Numbered from the stretch's first letter, positions 1 to 10,883 are shown. The stretch is 64,000 bases of DNA from Pedobacter sp. ISL-64 (GCF_018613605.1 NZ_JAGGPU010000032.1:39380-103379), one strand, 5' to 3'. Notes: generated by a model not told the origin, from the sequence alone. Numbers and translations are program-made.

Positions 1-3000
1 GGTATGTAAATGACAAGCAGCGAAATAACCCTTTAAAAACAGGGAGGCAAAAAACTGCAATTCTAGCTTCCAAACTAAAAGAGCATGATTTTTCTTGGGG
101 TAACGTTTGGGTTCAAAACATGGTGACGCTATCGTTTGCCAATACTTATGAACCCTCACTATGGAAGGAAGCTGGGAAACTTACCTTTCAACTAAATGAA
201 AAATTAATCAATTACTTGAAAGATCCTCATCAAATTGGGCAATTAGAAGGAGACATCGCCAAGATCCAAACTGATTTAATTAAGTTTTTAACTGGCGAAC
301 AAAGCCAGAAAGCACCAAATGAAAAGCGTGAAGTTGAAGGTTATGAAATCCTTGAAGTCCTGCATCAAGAAAACAACTACGCTGAATATCTGGTAAAACC
401 CAAAGGTGTAGCATCATCTATTCAGAAGAGAATTAAAGAATATGCATTGCAGGTCATTGGATTTAGTGAGGAAGAATTACTAGCTAGAGAAAATCAAATC
501 AACAATCAATATAGAGCGCTAAATAGAATAAAAGCCAAACCATTCATTCTCAATGTTGAATTCAGGATAGATGAAGACAACCACCTTTTTTACGAAATCT
601 CTGACTACCTCGATGAAAATTCGTTAAAAGCAGAAATCCGTTCAAAAACTTTTACGTTTCAGGAAAAGATAAACATCATCCGCAACGTAATGGCTGCGCT
701 GAAAGAAGCGCACAAGGAAAACGTTTTTCATAGAGACATCAACCCAGAAAACATATTCATGACTGGTGGTTATGCCTATCTAGGAAATTTCGGAAAATCT
801 TATTTCTCTGATGAGTCCAGACAAGGCTACACTGTTATGCCGACTATAAGTGAAAGCAATGCTACTGCATACCATCCGCTAGAACTTACCGTTGGCGATG
901 CTTCGAGGGCTTCTGACATTTATTCCTTAGGAGTGCTCATCTACTGGCTGTTTACGGGGATTGAACCAATTAAGACTCCATTTGAACTAAATAACCTATC
1001 AGGAAAACTACCTGAAGATAGGCTGCCCTCAAAGATCAATATTGCCCTGCCAAAATGGTTGGATGAGCTGTGTAATAAAACAATATTGGTAGACGAAAGT
1101 CTCCGATATGATAACATTGAAGAGCTGGAAGAATTCTTTAATAAAGCTTTGAAAGGCAATCCCTCTTCTGCTCCTGAAACTAAAATAACACCCGTAGCCG
1201 TTCCAACAATTGACGCATATGACATAAAAGAGGGAGATTCGTTCGAGCGTGTTTATCTTATACAAAAGGTACTAGGAAAAGGTGGTTACTCTAGAGTATT
1301 TAAGGTACTACAACAATTGCAAGGAGAATCTTTTACGCTAAAGCTTTTTCATGAAAGTGTAAATGCACAATCAGTAATTGATGAATATAAGGCCTTAAAA
1401 AAACTAGACCACCCTAACATTGTAAAATTTGTGGGTAACGGGAAATCTATTGATGGACAGTTTTATACCATCATGGAATACCTCGAAGGTGAAAATCTAA
1501 GTATATACACTCGTACCGACGCAAGGTTGTCTATTAAAAGAGTATTCCATGTTGCTAAAGATATCTTGAACGCATTGGTGGCCATGCAATCTCTTGAGCA
1601 ACCAATTCTACATAGAGACGTGAAACCACAGAATATTGTGTGGGACAATGAGCAAAGATTTGTTCTAATTGATTTTAATGTCGCATCATTCGCGGACGAC
1701 AACAACGATTTTGTCGGAACCAACCCTTATCTGGCACCAGATTTAATAATTGATGGAACGAAAATAAAATGGAATACTTCTGCAGATACTTTTGCATTGG
1801 GTATTACGCTTTACGAATTGTTGTGTAAGCAATATCCATGGTCTCCAGGGAAACTACCAATCTTAAGTAAAGAGCCAATCCATCCAAAACAGATCGAAGA
1901 ACGTTTATCTGAGGATTTTGCTAATTATATTTTAAAAGCCATAAATCCTAGATCTGACGGTCGATTTGCAACAGCGAAAGAAATGCTAGATGCCCTTCTA
2001 CTGTTCGGTGAAGACGGAATATTAGAAAGTAAGACTCAGCAATCAGACACGCAAGTTGAAGTTGCCGAACAACAAGACTTTGTTAAGTATATAAATTCTT
2101 TGTTCAGTCAATCAAAACACGGAAATTCCGGAACAAGGGCAAATTTTAATACAAGTAATTTTGATCAACTTACCTATACACCAACCAAATTAGATAATCA
2201 CCTTATACCAGCGGTTTTGGATGGGCAGTTTAAGTTGCTAATTATAACAGGTAATGCAGGTGATGGTAAAACAGCGTTTATTAGAAAGATAGAGGAAGAT
2301 AAAAATATTACCCACCTTACTCGATTCGGTCATAAAAATGGAGCTAAGTTTAGGATTAATGGAATACTATTTGAAAGTAATTATGATGGTTCACAAGATG
2401 AAAATGAAAAAATTAATCATGATGTCCTTGAAAACTTCTTTCTGCCATTCGAAAATTTAAGTAACTATAATGATGCTACGGAAGGCAGAATTATTGCCAT
2501 CAACGAAGGACGATTAGTTGAGTTTTTAAAAACAACATCGAAACACAATCAATTACACGACAACATTGAAAACTACTTTTACAATGAAGGTCATCATGAA
2601 CTTCCTGAGGGTTTAATGATTATCAACCTGAATTTGAGGTCAATTACCGCGAAGGATGTAAAAGAGCCTAGCTTATTTAGACACCAAATAAAAGCACTTA
2701 CAAAAAAAGAACTTTGGAAGCAGTGTGATGGTTGTTCTTTAGCAAACCAGTGCTTTATAAAGTACAACGTAGAATCATTTAATGATTCCGCTACCGGTGA
2801 TGAAATTATAACTCGCATGGAGTGGTTGTTGAGAACGGCAACTCTTAAACGTGAATTGCATGTAACAATGCGCGATCTACGTTCCTTTATTGCCTACACT
2901 TTGACTCGTGATTATGATTGCGGAGATGTCGAAAGATTATACAAGAAGAACCTGAATTCTCCTGAATTTTTTTGGCAAAACTATTACTTCAATATTACTA

Positions 3001-3890
3001 ATCCGATGTCTGATGATTCTGGAAATCAAGACCGCTTAATTAAACTATTACGTGAAACCGATATCGGGGAGGTATCAATTCCAGATTTAGACAGGGATCT
3101 ATTTTTTGGAAAGCATCAAAGCAAGTCCTATTTAGAATTTGCTGAGAGAGATATTAATCTACTTGAGACTTTCAATGCGGTTGAACGGATTAAACCAACC
3201 TATGAACAGGACGAAGTTGAAATATTAAGAATTAAAACCATCCAGAAAAATTTTGTAAGACACCAATATTTTGAGGGCAAAGCAGAATTATTAAGGGTTT
3301 CAAACAGTCAAATTGAGGATGGTAATGAAAACTATAAACAATTGCCTTCTTATCTTTTACGATTACCGTATCACTCTGTTTTCAAATTTGTAAGAGTGCT
3401 TATCGAAGGCGACATAAATAATGATACAAAAACCAGCATCTCAAGAGCCATTTCATTAAATGAAGGATGTGACAATGCTGCAATTGATAAAGAATACTTG
3501 ATTTTATCCTCAACTGAGATTAATGATCCATTCAGTAAATCATTTCGGTTATTCAGTTTGGGTGATTTTGAATTGTTTGTAAATAGAACCGGTCATTTAG
3601 TTAAATATCTCGAATATGAACCAGATAGTTTGACATTTCGTCACAAGATGCAGAAGCATATCAAGTTAACTGTATCCCTAGATTTATATGAAATGCTTCA
3701 TTTCATTCAGCAGGGTTTTAGTCCCTCCCTTAATGATCTAAGAGGAAAGTTTGTAGAACTAATTATATTCAAGAACCTGTTGGAGAATCTTAATTATAAT
3801 GAAGTTGTTGTGACCAAAGATAATCTTGCCTTTTTCAGAATCAGTAAAGACGAACTGAGTCGTCTGCATTTACAACCAATGACTATATAA
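1..3890 (+). CDS. NERD / tandem protein kinase / P-loop ATPase protein (MAD6- or PglW-like), 5'-partial
   Basis: Probable sensor/signalling component of an anti-phage system. The reading frame is open from base 3, so the ATG at 120 is internal: 39 extra residues upstream, with NPLK...RQ...L and WVQNMVTLSF, resemble the end of a NERD nuclease-related domain. Numbering from that ATG: a first kinase-like domain (~70-320) has HRD at 204-206 but NFG (223-225) instead of DFG and no glycine loop, so it is probably a pseudokinase. A second kinase (~378-640) has a glycine-rich loop at 386, candidate ATP lysine K408, HRD 498-500 and DFN 518-520, and is probably active. A third part carries Walker A GNAGDGKT (711-718) and a CxxCx5C motif, as in DptF-like ATPases. 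The next gene starts 2 bp after its stop. NERD plus kinases recalls PglW of BREX; the ATPase and the following genes fit MAD6 of MADS better (recalled, not searched). Confidence 0.8.
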   Translation, partial: YVNDKQRNNPLKTGRQKTAILASKLKEHDFSWGNVWVQNMVTLSFANTYEPSLWKEAGKLTFQLNEKLINYLKDPHQIGQLEGDIAKIQTDLIKFLTGEQSQKAPNEKREVEGYEILEVLHQENNYAEYLVKPKGVASSIQKRIKEYALQVIGFSEEELLARENQINNQYRALNRIKAKPFILNVEFRIDEDNHLFYEISDYLDENSLKAEIRSKTFTFQEKINIIRNVMAALKEAHKENVFHRDINPENIFMTGGYAYLGNFGKSYFSDESRQGYTVMPTISESNATAYHPLELTVGDASRASDIYSLGVLIYWLFTGIEPIKTPFELNNLSGKLPEDRLPSKINIALPKWLDELCNKTILVDESLRYDNIEELEEFFNKALKGNPSSAPETKITPVAVPTIDAYDIKEGDSFERVYLIQKVLGKGGYSRVFKVLQQLQGESFTLKLFHESVNAQSVIDEYKALKKLDHPNIVKFVGNGKSIDGQFYTIMEYLEGENLSIYTRTDARLSIKRVFHVAKDILNALVAMQSLEQPILHRDVKPQNIVWDNEQRFVLIDFNVASFADDNNDFVGTNPYLAPDLIIDGTKIKWNTSADTFALGITLYELLCKQYPWSPGKLPILSKEPIHPKQIEERLSEDFANYILKAINPRSDGRFATAKEMLDALLLFGEDGILESKTQQSDTQVEVAEQQDFVKYINSLFSQSKHGNSGTRANFNTSNFDQLTYTPTKLDNHLIPAVLDGQFKLLIITGNAGDGKTAFIRKIEEDKNITHLTRFGHKNGAKFRINGILFESNYDGSQDENEKINHDVLENFFLPFENLSNYNDATEGRIIAINEGRLVEFLKTTSKHNQLHDNIENYFYNEGHHELPEGLMIINLNLRSITAKDVKEPSLFRHQIKALTKKELWKQCDGCSLANQCFIKYNVESFNDSATGDEIITRMEWLLRTATLKRELHVTMRDLRSFIAYTLTRDYDCGDVERLYKKNLNSPEFFWQNYYFNITNPMSDDSGNQDRLIKLLRETDIGEVSIPDLDRDLFFGKHQSKSYLEFAERDINLLETFNAVERIKPTYEQDEVEILRIKTIQKNFVRHQYFEGKAELLRVSNSQIEDGNENYKQLPSYLLRLPYHSVFKFVRVLIEGDINNDTKTSISRAISLNEGCDNAAIDKEYLILSSTEINDPFSKSFRLFSLGDFELFVNRTGHLVKYLEYEPDSLTFRHKMQKHIKLTVSLDLYEMLHFIQQGFSPSLNDLRGKFVELIIFKNLLENLNYNEVVVTKDNLAFFRISKDELSRLHLQPMTI

Positions 3891-3892
3891 TT

Positions 3893-5455
3893 ATGGCGAT
3901 TAAATTAAATAAGGAGGAAAGTTTATTCAGAAATGAACTGATTTTCACAGTTGATGCAAAAGCAATAAATATCGACAATACATTGGTTAATCTATTTATG
4001 CTCCTTAAGCATAATGGAATTAGGCCAAAGCAGAGAGCTCGTTCAGCAGGCAATGCATTTATTGAAATTCAGACTCTTAAAAAAGTATTTGCCAAACTTG
4101 AAGAAGAAGGTGCAGTTCTAGGATTTAAAGATAATCCAGAGGCAGTAGAACTTTGGATGAGAAGTAACCTGGTAAATATGGTTTACCGGGGAAATATCGA
4201 TAAAGAAAAAATCTCCTCCCTTAGACCCATACATTTAGAGTGTTACAGAGTTAGAAATGCTGCAAATACAAGAGATTATAATACCGCAGATCAGGTGTAC
4301 CTGATGCTTTCTGTCAATCCTACAGTAAAGGAAGATTTGAAAAACTTTCTAATGGAGGGTTGGGATCAAACAACTAATAAAATCAATATCACCAACGGAT
4401 TGGATGTTGATAGTTTAGGATTACTGCATATTATCAAAAACGTAAAACCTGGATTTTTGGAAAGCAGCTCGAACCTAAATCAAATCTCCCCAATACTGCA
4501 AAAACAAGCTGATTTATTCTGTGATGATGTTAGGAGGCTGTTGGTGTACAAAAGGCTTATACCAAGAAACGTATTGATAGACTATTTAAAAACAGTAACA
4601 TCTTTCCATCTATCTATTTATATCCAGAAATTAATTCATCTACTACCAAAAATGATAGAAAGTGGTACTTCGGATATAAATGATGACTGGAATATTGTAC
4701 TAGATGCAACTGATAATCACGAAAGCAAAGCGGCTAAAATAGCAGCAGATGACGCTGAAAGTTTAATAAACAAAGTCTACGACTATGTAAAAGCTACTTT
4801 CCAAGTCAATGCAACATTACGAAGGTTAAAGTTGGATAAAAACAATTCAGAAAACATAAATAAAGCATTCCAAACATTAAAATATAAGCCATCAGATTTT
4901 GAAATTTACTTCGAAACACAATGGGATAATCTCTATAACTCCTTGGAAGAAGAGGACAAAATAATGATAGAAGATATGGTTCGGTATGAAGACACTTACT
5001 TTGATCGGTATATTGAAACGATTCTTAAAGCAAGGGGAACATACCAATATCGCTATCATATCCAACTAATTGATAACCTTTCTCAAAAAAATAATGAACG
5101 TGGGTTTTTGGCTCAAGGCCGTAGCCGCAAACACCCTAGACGGTTTGTTTTAGGTACACGGCTTTTAGAAACCTTAGTCCAGATACTTGTATTAGAATCA
5201 AAAGATAATCAGTTCAATACGCGAACATTATCAATTGAAGAACTCATTCAGAGTATTAGAGAGAGATACGGCCTGGTGATAAATGGATTGAATGAAGATC
5301 GATTTGCAGATGCAGATTTACAAACTCACTTAGCATTCAAAGAAAATGTTGATGCTTTTAAAAGAAAGCTTCGTCAAATAGGATTTTATAATGATCTAAG
5401 TGACGCTTACATTCTTCAAAGAATAAGACCTCGTTATGAACTAAATGCTCAGTAA
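3893..5455 (+). CDS. Defence-associated protein of unknown fold (MAD7-like)
   Basis: A 520-residue soluble protein with no signal peptide, membrane segment or catalytic motif that I recognise. It is rich in charged helices; the last ~110 residues (LGTRLLETLVQILV onward) look like a winged-helix-type region. It starts 2 bp after the kinase-ATPase gene and its end overlaps the next gene by 11 bp, so the three are translationally coupled. Size and position, between a kinase/ATPase and a giant HerA-type ATPase, match MAD7 of MADS, and by analogy DptG in the DptFGH restriction complexes. A role as adaptor or DNA-binding subunit is inference only. Confidence 0.7.
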   Translation: MAIKLNKEESLFRNELIFTVDAKAINIDNTLVNLFMLLKHNGIRPKQRARSAGNAFIEIQTLKKVFAKLEEEGAVLGFKDNPEAVELWMRSNLVNMVYRGNIDKEKISSLRPIHLECYRVRNAANTRDYNTADQVYLMLSVNPTVKEDLKNFLMEGWDQTTNKINITNGLDVDSLGLLHIIKNVKPGFLESSSNLNQISPILQKQADLFCDDVRRLLVYKRLIPRNVLIDYLKTVTSFHLSIYIQKLIHLLPKMIESGTSDINDDWNIVLDATDNHESKAAKIAADDAESLINKVYDYVKATFQVNATLRRLKLDKNNSENINKAFQTLKYKPSDFEIYFETQWDNLYNSLEEEDKIMIEDMVRYEDTYFDRYIETILKARGTYQYRYHIQLIDNLSQKNNERGFLAQGRSRKHPRRFVLGTRLLETLVQILVLESKDNQFNTRTLSIEELIQSIRERYGLVINGLNEDRFADADLQTHLAFKENVDAFKRKLRQIGFYNDLSDAYILQRIRPRYELNAQ

Positions 5456-8400
5456 AATGGAAATTTTGAAAACGCCCAATACATATTATAGAAAAATAAT
5501 CGATCTGATCCTCCATCTTCATAAGGAAGATCTCGCTAAGGCTACTTCTGGGCACTGTATGAAAATAACCGGTTTGGGGCTTAACGAACTAGATTTTTTA
5601 TGGAATATCATTCATGTTCAGTATCCAAACATTGATACTTTTATAGTTTCAGAGGAAAAGAATACGGATAAAAAATTTATCTCGGCAACTAAATTAATTG
5701 AATTAAGAAATAAACAGGATGCACCATTATTGGTGCTGATTCCCTCTAATAGTAGAACAGCCGCTGAAGACTCTTATGGTAATGCTACGTTCAAGGAAAT
5801 TTCTTTAGATGGTATAGAAACCAATCTTAAAAACGAACTATTAGATAACATCCCTGATAAATACGCACACATAATTAAAAATGAAGTACTGAGTTATCTG
5901 AAAGCTTATGACATTAGTATTGTAAACATTATCAAGTATTTACTAGCCTTAGAAGAGGATGGTTACTCTAATAAAGCTGTTGGAGACAGCTTATATTTAT
6001 TGAACTTAATACCAGATTCAAATTTGGTTCAGGAAACAGAAAAGGTAAGGTCAAGATTAAACTTCAATATTTTAAGCACTACTTTATTAAGTTCATTTAG
6101 TAAGCCGCTCTATGAAAGAATTTCTGAGCTTCCTTTAGAGCCTAATACACTGCAAAAAGAAGTAGTAAATTTCATCAAAGCAGAAAAGGAGGCAAGAAAT
6201 GCAGAAGAAATTTGCCGACTTATTTCAGAGAAATATTTGCAACTAAATTTTTCAAACTGGGAAATTCCAGACTTGGATTTTACGCATATTAAACTTTTTA
6301 CTGAAGAAATCAAATCCAACGATTTTAAGATCGAAGAGGGCAAAATAATTCTTCACGCTGAAGAAAATAAAATTTCGAAGGTCCGTATTCGATTCAGAAC
6401 TAACCCTACTCCAAAAGAGATATCAGACTTAAAATATTTCAAAGTATTGCTAATGGCGGTCGATGGCGGCGCAGGAGAGGAAATTTCAGTTTTAAGGCAA
6501 CTTAAAAACACAGTTTCAAACCGACCTTTTCGTGAAGCAACAGTCGAATTAAACGCTAATATTATGGAAGAGGGATCATATTTTTTTAAAATATTAGCTG
6601 AAGACGATCACGGAAACGTCTTAAACGGAGACGACAATTTTAAAGAACCTAAAATTCAAAAAGCTTGGGAGGAAGCTAAAGCTAAGGACGAAAATAGCGA
6701 AAAACGCAATTTTTCATACAAGCTAACCTGCGACTCCGAAGATTTTGATTATGTGGTAGATGAAACTGTTGAACGTGACAACGAACGTCGTAAGGACAAA
6801 TTAAACAACGTATTACAGGCTTATTTCAAATATAGAATTGAAAAACTTAAATATGAAAAAGAGGCAGACGAACCTATTCCGACTGAAAATTCAAATAATT
6901 GGCTTGGCGATTTAACGAAGCATACATCAACTTTTCATATCAACTATTCTGATAAGCATAATTATCAGATTAGTCTATCCTCAAAATTACGCGAAATCGA
7001 AATAGCTTTTTTGGAGCACAGTGATAGCTTTGGCTATGTAAAAGGCGTTCTAAAAAATAATTCTTCTGCTGTAGGCTATGAAAGTTTACAATTTGTAGAA
7101 AGTGAATTAACAAGTATAATTCCTGTAGCAGTATTAAAGCTTAGAGAAGAGATTTTCTCAAGTATTCAGACATCAAACGATGCTGGTGACGGCATTTTTG
7201 AAACAGCCGATATATTTAAACATCGTGAAAAGATTAAAGAATATATTCAACAGTTAACAGACTGGACTACTTCTCTAAGGGCACAAATTTCCAATAACAA
7301 TTTAAGCTCCGAAGAGAAAAGTAAAATTCAGCATTTTCTAACGGAACTGCAAATACTTGATATCGCCAGGATTAAAACTAAACTTCCAGATGGCCAACGT
7401 ACTGAAGCTCTTTTACTTTCTCCATTGCACCCATTACGATTAGCTTGGTCTTTACAGCTAATGGAGATATTTAACATATGGGAACAAAAGACAGAAAGTT
7501 TCCCTGGTTATAAAGACTCATGGTTAAAAAATCTCGACTACTTATTTGAAGGGCAGCTTTCTCCTGAAAACAATCCTTTAGTTTTAGTGGAACCAAGCTC
7601 ATTTAAGAACTTTCACTATTCGGGCGAACTAGCATACGGTTGGGGATTATATCTTAATGTAGTAGCCGATGAATCAAAAGAGGGAATGACGTCTGTCTCA
7701 AGACAAATGAAACATTATTTTAGACAGTTGTTTAATATCACACGGGATAATTATGTTGAAACGGATATTAGTCAGAAATTAGTAGTTCGTCACATTAAAA
7801 ATTATCTTTCCCAACACCCTTATACTGATAAACTCATTATCAACCTTATAAATTCAGGAGACACCTCCGTATTCGCTGATGCATTTGTAGAATTGGAAAA
7901 AGAGGATTCTTTTAAAGGAGTTAAGTATGAAATTAGAATCTTTAAAGGTGATGATAAAATTATCGAACATGGTGAAGCTCTTAGAAACCTAATAAATCCA
8001 GAATTTAATGTTTCGGAAGAAGCGGAGGCTTTTTCACAACCATCAAAAAATCGATTATTTCCAAAACTAAGATTTTCAATAAACAGCATATTAGATTACT
8101 TGACAACTCCTTTTAGATTTACGGCGCACTTGAGCTTTTTAGTAAGCCCATTTCCCATTACAGTAGAATTGATAAAACCATATAGAAATGACAGGAATTT
8201 TTATCTTAATGGGCTTTTGACAGAATCAACTGTAACAGTAGACGAAAACAGTACCGAAATAAAATGGAATCGTTTTATCGTCGCTAATAGCCTATCTATC
8301 TCATATTCCGGCGCAGGAATATTAGGCATTCAACTTTTTGACAATATTCAATCATTTATTGCTGGTGCGCTAGCTTCAAAACAGACTGATTCTATACCTT

Positions 8401-10883
8401 CAACACAGTTGAGGTTAAATGATAGAGACAAAGTGCTATTAACTCATTTACATGACTACTCCGACTGGGTTGTAACCTTTGACAAAAATCTTGGCCCCCA
8501 AATATTCGATCAACCCTCAAAAGACGGGAATATTCCGTTTCTGCTAGATTATGTTCCTGGAGAAGAGGTTTCTGGCATAACGTCATATTTAACTACAAGA
8601 CCCACATCAGAAGTCTTAGGACTACTTGGGCCACATTTTGAAGAATTTAATTTAGATATTCACAAACCAGAGGATGAAAAGAAAATAAAGATATTACTCG
8701 AAGATTTAAGGGCTGTCAGTAGCTCATTGGTTTTACAACTTAATTCTTCAAAAAATAAAGCCTTTGAAGTAATTGGATCTGCTTTTACCAAACGGATACT
8801 TGAAAAGAAGGGATTTTTAGAGGAAGCTTTTTTGATTCCGATTGATTTGCACCAAAATCTTTTTGAAAACCTTCCGATTGATAGTAAAAGCCGGGCTGAT
8901 AATTTATTGGTATCCATCAACCTTGAAAAAAGAGAAATCAATATATCAATTATAGAAATCAAATGTAGAAAGTCTCTAGGTGAATCAGAAAGAAATGAAC
9001 TAAAAGAAAAAATAAAAGAGCAGATTGAAAATACAATTACAGCTCTTAGAATACATTATGATCCAGAATACCATTTATCTTTTGATAGACTGGATAGAGA
9101 AATTAAAAACAAGGAGTTAAAGTCACTACTAAGCTTTTATATAGAAAGAGCGCACCGCTATGAATACTTGAATGAAAATGCTTATGAAAGTTACATGGCA
9201 TTCTTACAACATTTAGACGCGGGATTTAGTCTAAAATTTAATAAGCTTGGATTTACATTCAATTTTTCAGCTTCCAAAAAGCATCATAAAGAAGTTTTAG
9301 ATCATGATTTGACATTCTTCACTTTTGGAGGGAAGTTAATTGAACAGATTCTTGATCCAGATTCCGATCTTAATACTAGAAGATTAGAAGACAATGATTT
9401 TGATTCCGAATTAAATTCGGCGATTGGCACAGACACAACTTTAAAGCCATTCATACATAAATTCAAAACTAAAGAGTCTACAGAGGGAGATGTAGTGAAA
9501 ACTGAACCACTTCCTGAAGAACCGATTTATATAAAGCATTCTGCTCTCGAAAAATCAATTGCTGCTGAACCGAAAGAAGTGTATAAATCAAATGATGAGT
9601 CAAGCATTGAAAATTCGATTGACAACATTGAATCTACTGAAGAGCCGATCAAGAATAGTACTCATAAAACACCAGACTATGATCTTTTGATCGGAAAAAC
9701 TTCGCCTAGTATTCAATTTGGAATATTAGGCGAAAGCTTACATGGTAAAAAAATAGCTATCGACTTGAGTGAGACCAATACAATAAGTCTATTTGGGGTT
9801 CAAGGTGGTGGTAAAAGTTATACGATTGGTACCATTTCAGAAATGGTATTAAAAGAATTCAGTAATATAAATGAACTTCCCGCTCCTCTTGCAGGTGTGA
9901 TTTTTCACTATAGCGAAAGTATGGACTATGAACCAGAATTTACTTCTATGATCTATCCAAATGATCAAGAGAGCGAGCTTAAAAGGTTAAAAGAAAGGTA
10001 TGGAGCTGACCCAAATAATGTAGAAGATGTTATCATATTAACCCCTAGAGATAAAATCGAAGAACGAAAATCGGAATATCCTTCTATCGAAGTTTTACCC
10101 ATCGCATTTAATTCAAAGGAATTAAGCGTTCAGGATTGGATGTTTTTACTTGGTGCAGTCGGAAATGACTCTGCTTACATCAAGCAACTTAAAGCCATTA
10201 TGAAAGACCACCGACGAAATATTACGCTTGATGGAATCGTCGAAAGTGTTGAATCATCGGAACTGCTGTCAAATTCTCAAAAGGCATTGGCTAGGCAGAA
10301 GTTAAGTTTCGCAAGAGAATATATCGACGATAATTATACTCTCAGAGATTCACTCAAACCTGGAAGATTAATTATCGTGGATCTAAGAGATGAATTTATT
10401 GTAAAAGACGAGGCACTAGGATTATTTGTAATCATGTTAAACGTGTTTTCGGCGGTCAAAAATTCGAATGGAATTCATTTCAATAAATTTATTGTGTTTG
10501 ACGAAGCTCATAAATACATGGATAATAAAGATCTTACAGGCAATATTGTAACCGCTATACGTGAAATGAGACACAAAGGGGTGAGTATAATGATTGCTAG
10601 TCAAGATCCTCCCAGTTTACCAAATGAGATAATTGAGCTTAGTTCTATTGTGTTGTTACATAAGTTCAATAGTCCTCAATGGTTAAAGCACATTCAGAAA
10701 TCTATTACGCAACTTTCAACGCTTTCTCCAGCAGATATGAGTTCGTTAATGCCAGGTGAAGGCTTTTTATGGGCTACAAAAGCAACAGACAAAGGAATCT
10801 CTGTTAAACCTGTCAAAATATCAACTAGGCCTAGAGTGACTAAGCATGGAGGCGGAACAATACAGGCAACAGGAGGAAAATGA
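5445..10883 (+). CDS. Giant HerA/DptH-like ATPase with nuclease-like motif (MAD8-like)
   Basis: An 1812-residue protein, probably the DNA-translocating effector of the locus. The C-terminal ~380 residues form a HerA/FtsK-class ATPase: Walker A GVQGGGKS at 1451-1458, Walker B IVFDEAH with D1686/E1687, then a sensor-like IMIASQDP. Further upstream, SRAD (D1152) followed by IIEIKCRK (E1171, K1173) has the D...ExK spacing of a PD-(D/E)XK nuclease core. The first ~1100 residues are unrecognised, with charged helical stretches around 440-520. The acidic stretch ~1340-1420 looks like a linker. The start at 5445 overlaps the previous gene; an ATG at 5457 is an alternative. The end overlaps the phosphatase gene by 4 bp. 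Length and architecture match DptH and, by order, MAD8. Function is by family analogy. Confidence 0.8.
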   Translation: MLSKMEILKTPNTYYRKIIDLILHLHKEDLAKATSGHCMKITGLGLNELDFLWNIIHVQYPNIDTFIVSEEKNTDKKFISATKLIELRNKQDAPLLVLIPSNSRTAAEDSYGNATFKEISLDGIETNLKNELLDNIPDKYAHIIKNEVLSYLKAYDISIVNIIKYLLALEEDGYSNKAVGDSLYLLNLIPDSNLVQETEKVRSRLNFNILSTTLLSSFSKPLYERISELPLEPNTLQKEVVNFIKAEKEARNAEEICRLISEKYLQLNFSNWEIPDLDFTHIKLFTEEIKSNDFKIEEGKIILHAEENKISKVRIRFRTNPTPKEISDLKYFKVLLMAVDGGAGEEISVLRQLKNTVSNRPFREATVELNANIMEEGSYFFKILAEDDHGNVLNGDDNFKEPKIQKAWEEAKAKDENSEKRNFSYKLTCDSEDFDYVVDETVERDNERRKDKLNNVLQAYFKYRIEKLKYEKEADEPIPTENSNNWLGDLTKHTSTFHINYSDKHNYQISLSSKLREIEIAFLEHSDSFGYVKGVLKNNSSAVGYESLQFVESELTSIIPVAVLKLREEIFSSIQTSNDAGDGIFETADIFKHREKIKEYIQQLTDWTTSLRAQISNNNLSSEEKSKIQHFLTELQILDIARIKTKLPDGQRTEALLLSPLHPLRLAWSLQLMEIFNIWEQKTESFPGYKDSWLKNLDYLFEGQLSPENNPLVLVEPSSFKNFHYSGELAYGWGLYLNVVADESKEGMTSVSRQMKHYFRQLFNITRDNYVETDISQKLVVRHIKNYLSQHPYTDKLIINLINSGDTSVFADAFVELEKEDSFKGVKYEIRIFKGDDKIIEHGEALRNLINPEFNVSEEAEAFSQPSKNRLFPKLRFSINSILDYLTTPFRFTAHLSFLVSPFPITVELIKPYRNDRNFYLNGLLTESTVTVDENSTEIKWNRFIVANSLSISYSGAGILGIQLFDNIQSFIAGALASKQTDSIPSTQLRLNDRDKVLLTHLHDYSDWVVTFDKNLGPQIFDQPSKDGNIPFLLDYVPGEEVSGITSYLTTRPTSEVLGLLGPHFEEFNLDIHKPEDEKKIKILLEDLRAVSSSLVLQLNSSKNKAFEVIGSAFTKRILEKKGFLEEAFLIPIDLHQNLFENLPIDSKSRADNLLVSINLEKREINISIIEIKCRKSLGESERNELKEKIKEQIENTITALRIHYDPEYHLSFDRLDREIKNKELKSLLSFYIERAHRYEYLNENAYESYMAFLQHLDAGFSLKFNKLGFTFNFSASKKHHKEVLDHDLTFFTFGGKLIEQILDPDSDLNTRRLEDNDFDSELNSAIGTDTTLKPFIHKFKTKESTEGDVVKTEPLPEEPIYIKHSALEKSIAAEPKEVYKSNDESSIENSIDNIESTEEPIKNSTHKTPDYDLLIGKTSPSIQFGILGESLHGKKIAIDLSETNTISLFGVQGGGKSYTIGTISEMVLKEFSNINELPAPLAGVIFHYSESMDYEPEFTSMIYPNDQESELKRLKERYGADPNNVEDVIILTPRDKIEERKSEYPSIEVLPIAFNSKELSVQDWMFLLGAVGNDSAYIKQLKAIMKDHRRNITLDGIVESVESSELLSNSQKALARQKLSFAREYIDDNYTLRDSLKPGRLIIVDLRDEFIVKDEALGLFVIMLNVFSAVKNSNGIHFNKFIVFDEAHKYMDNKDLTGNIVTAIREMRHKGVSIMIASQDPPSLPNEIIELSSIVLLHKFNSPQWLKHIQKSITQLSTLSPADMSSLMPGEGFLWATKATDKGISVKPVKISTRPRVTKHGGGTIQATGGK

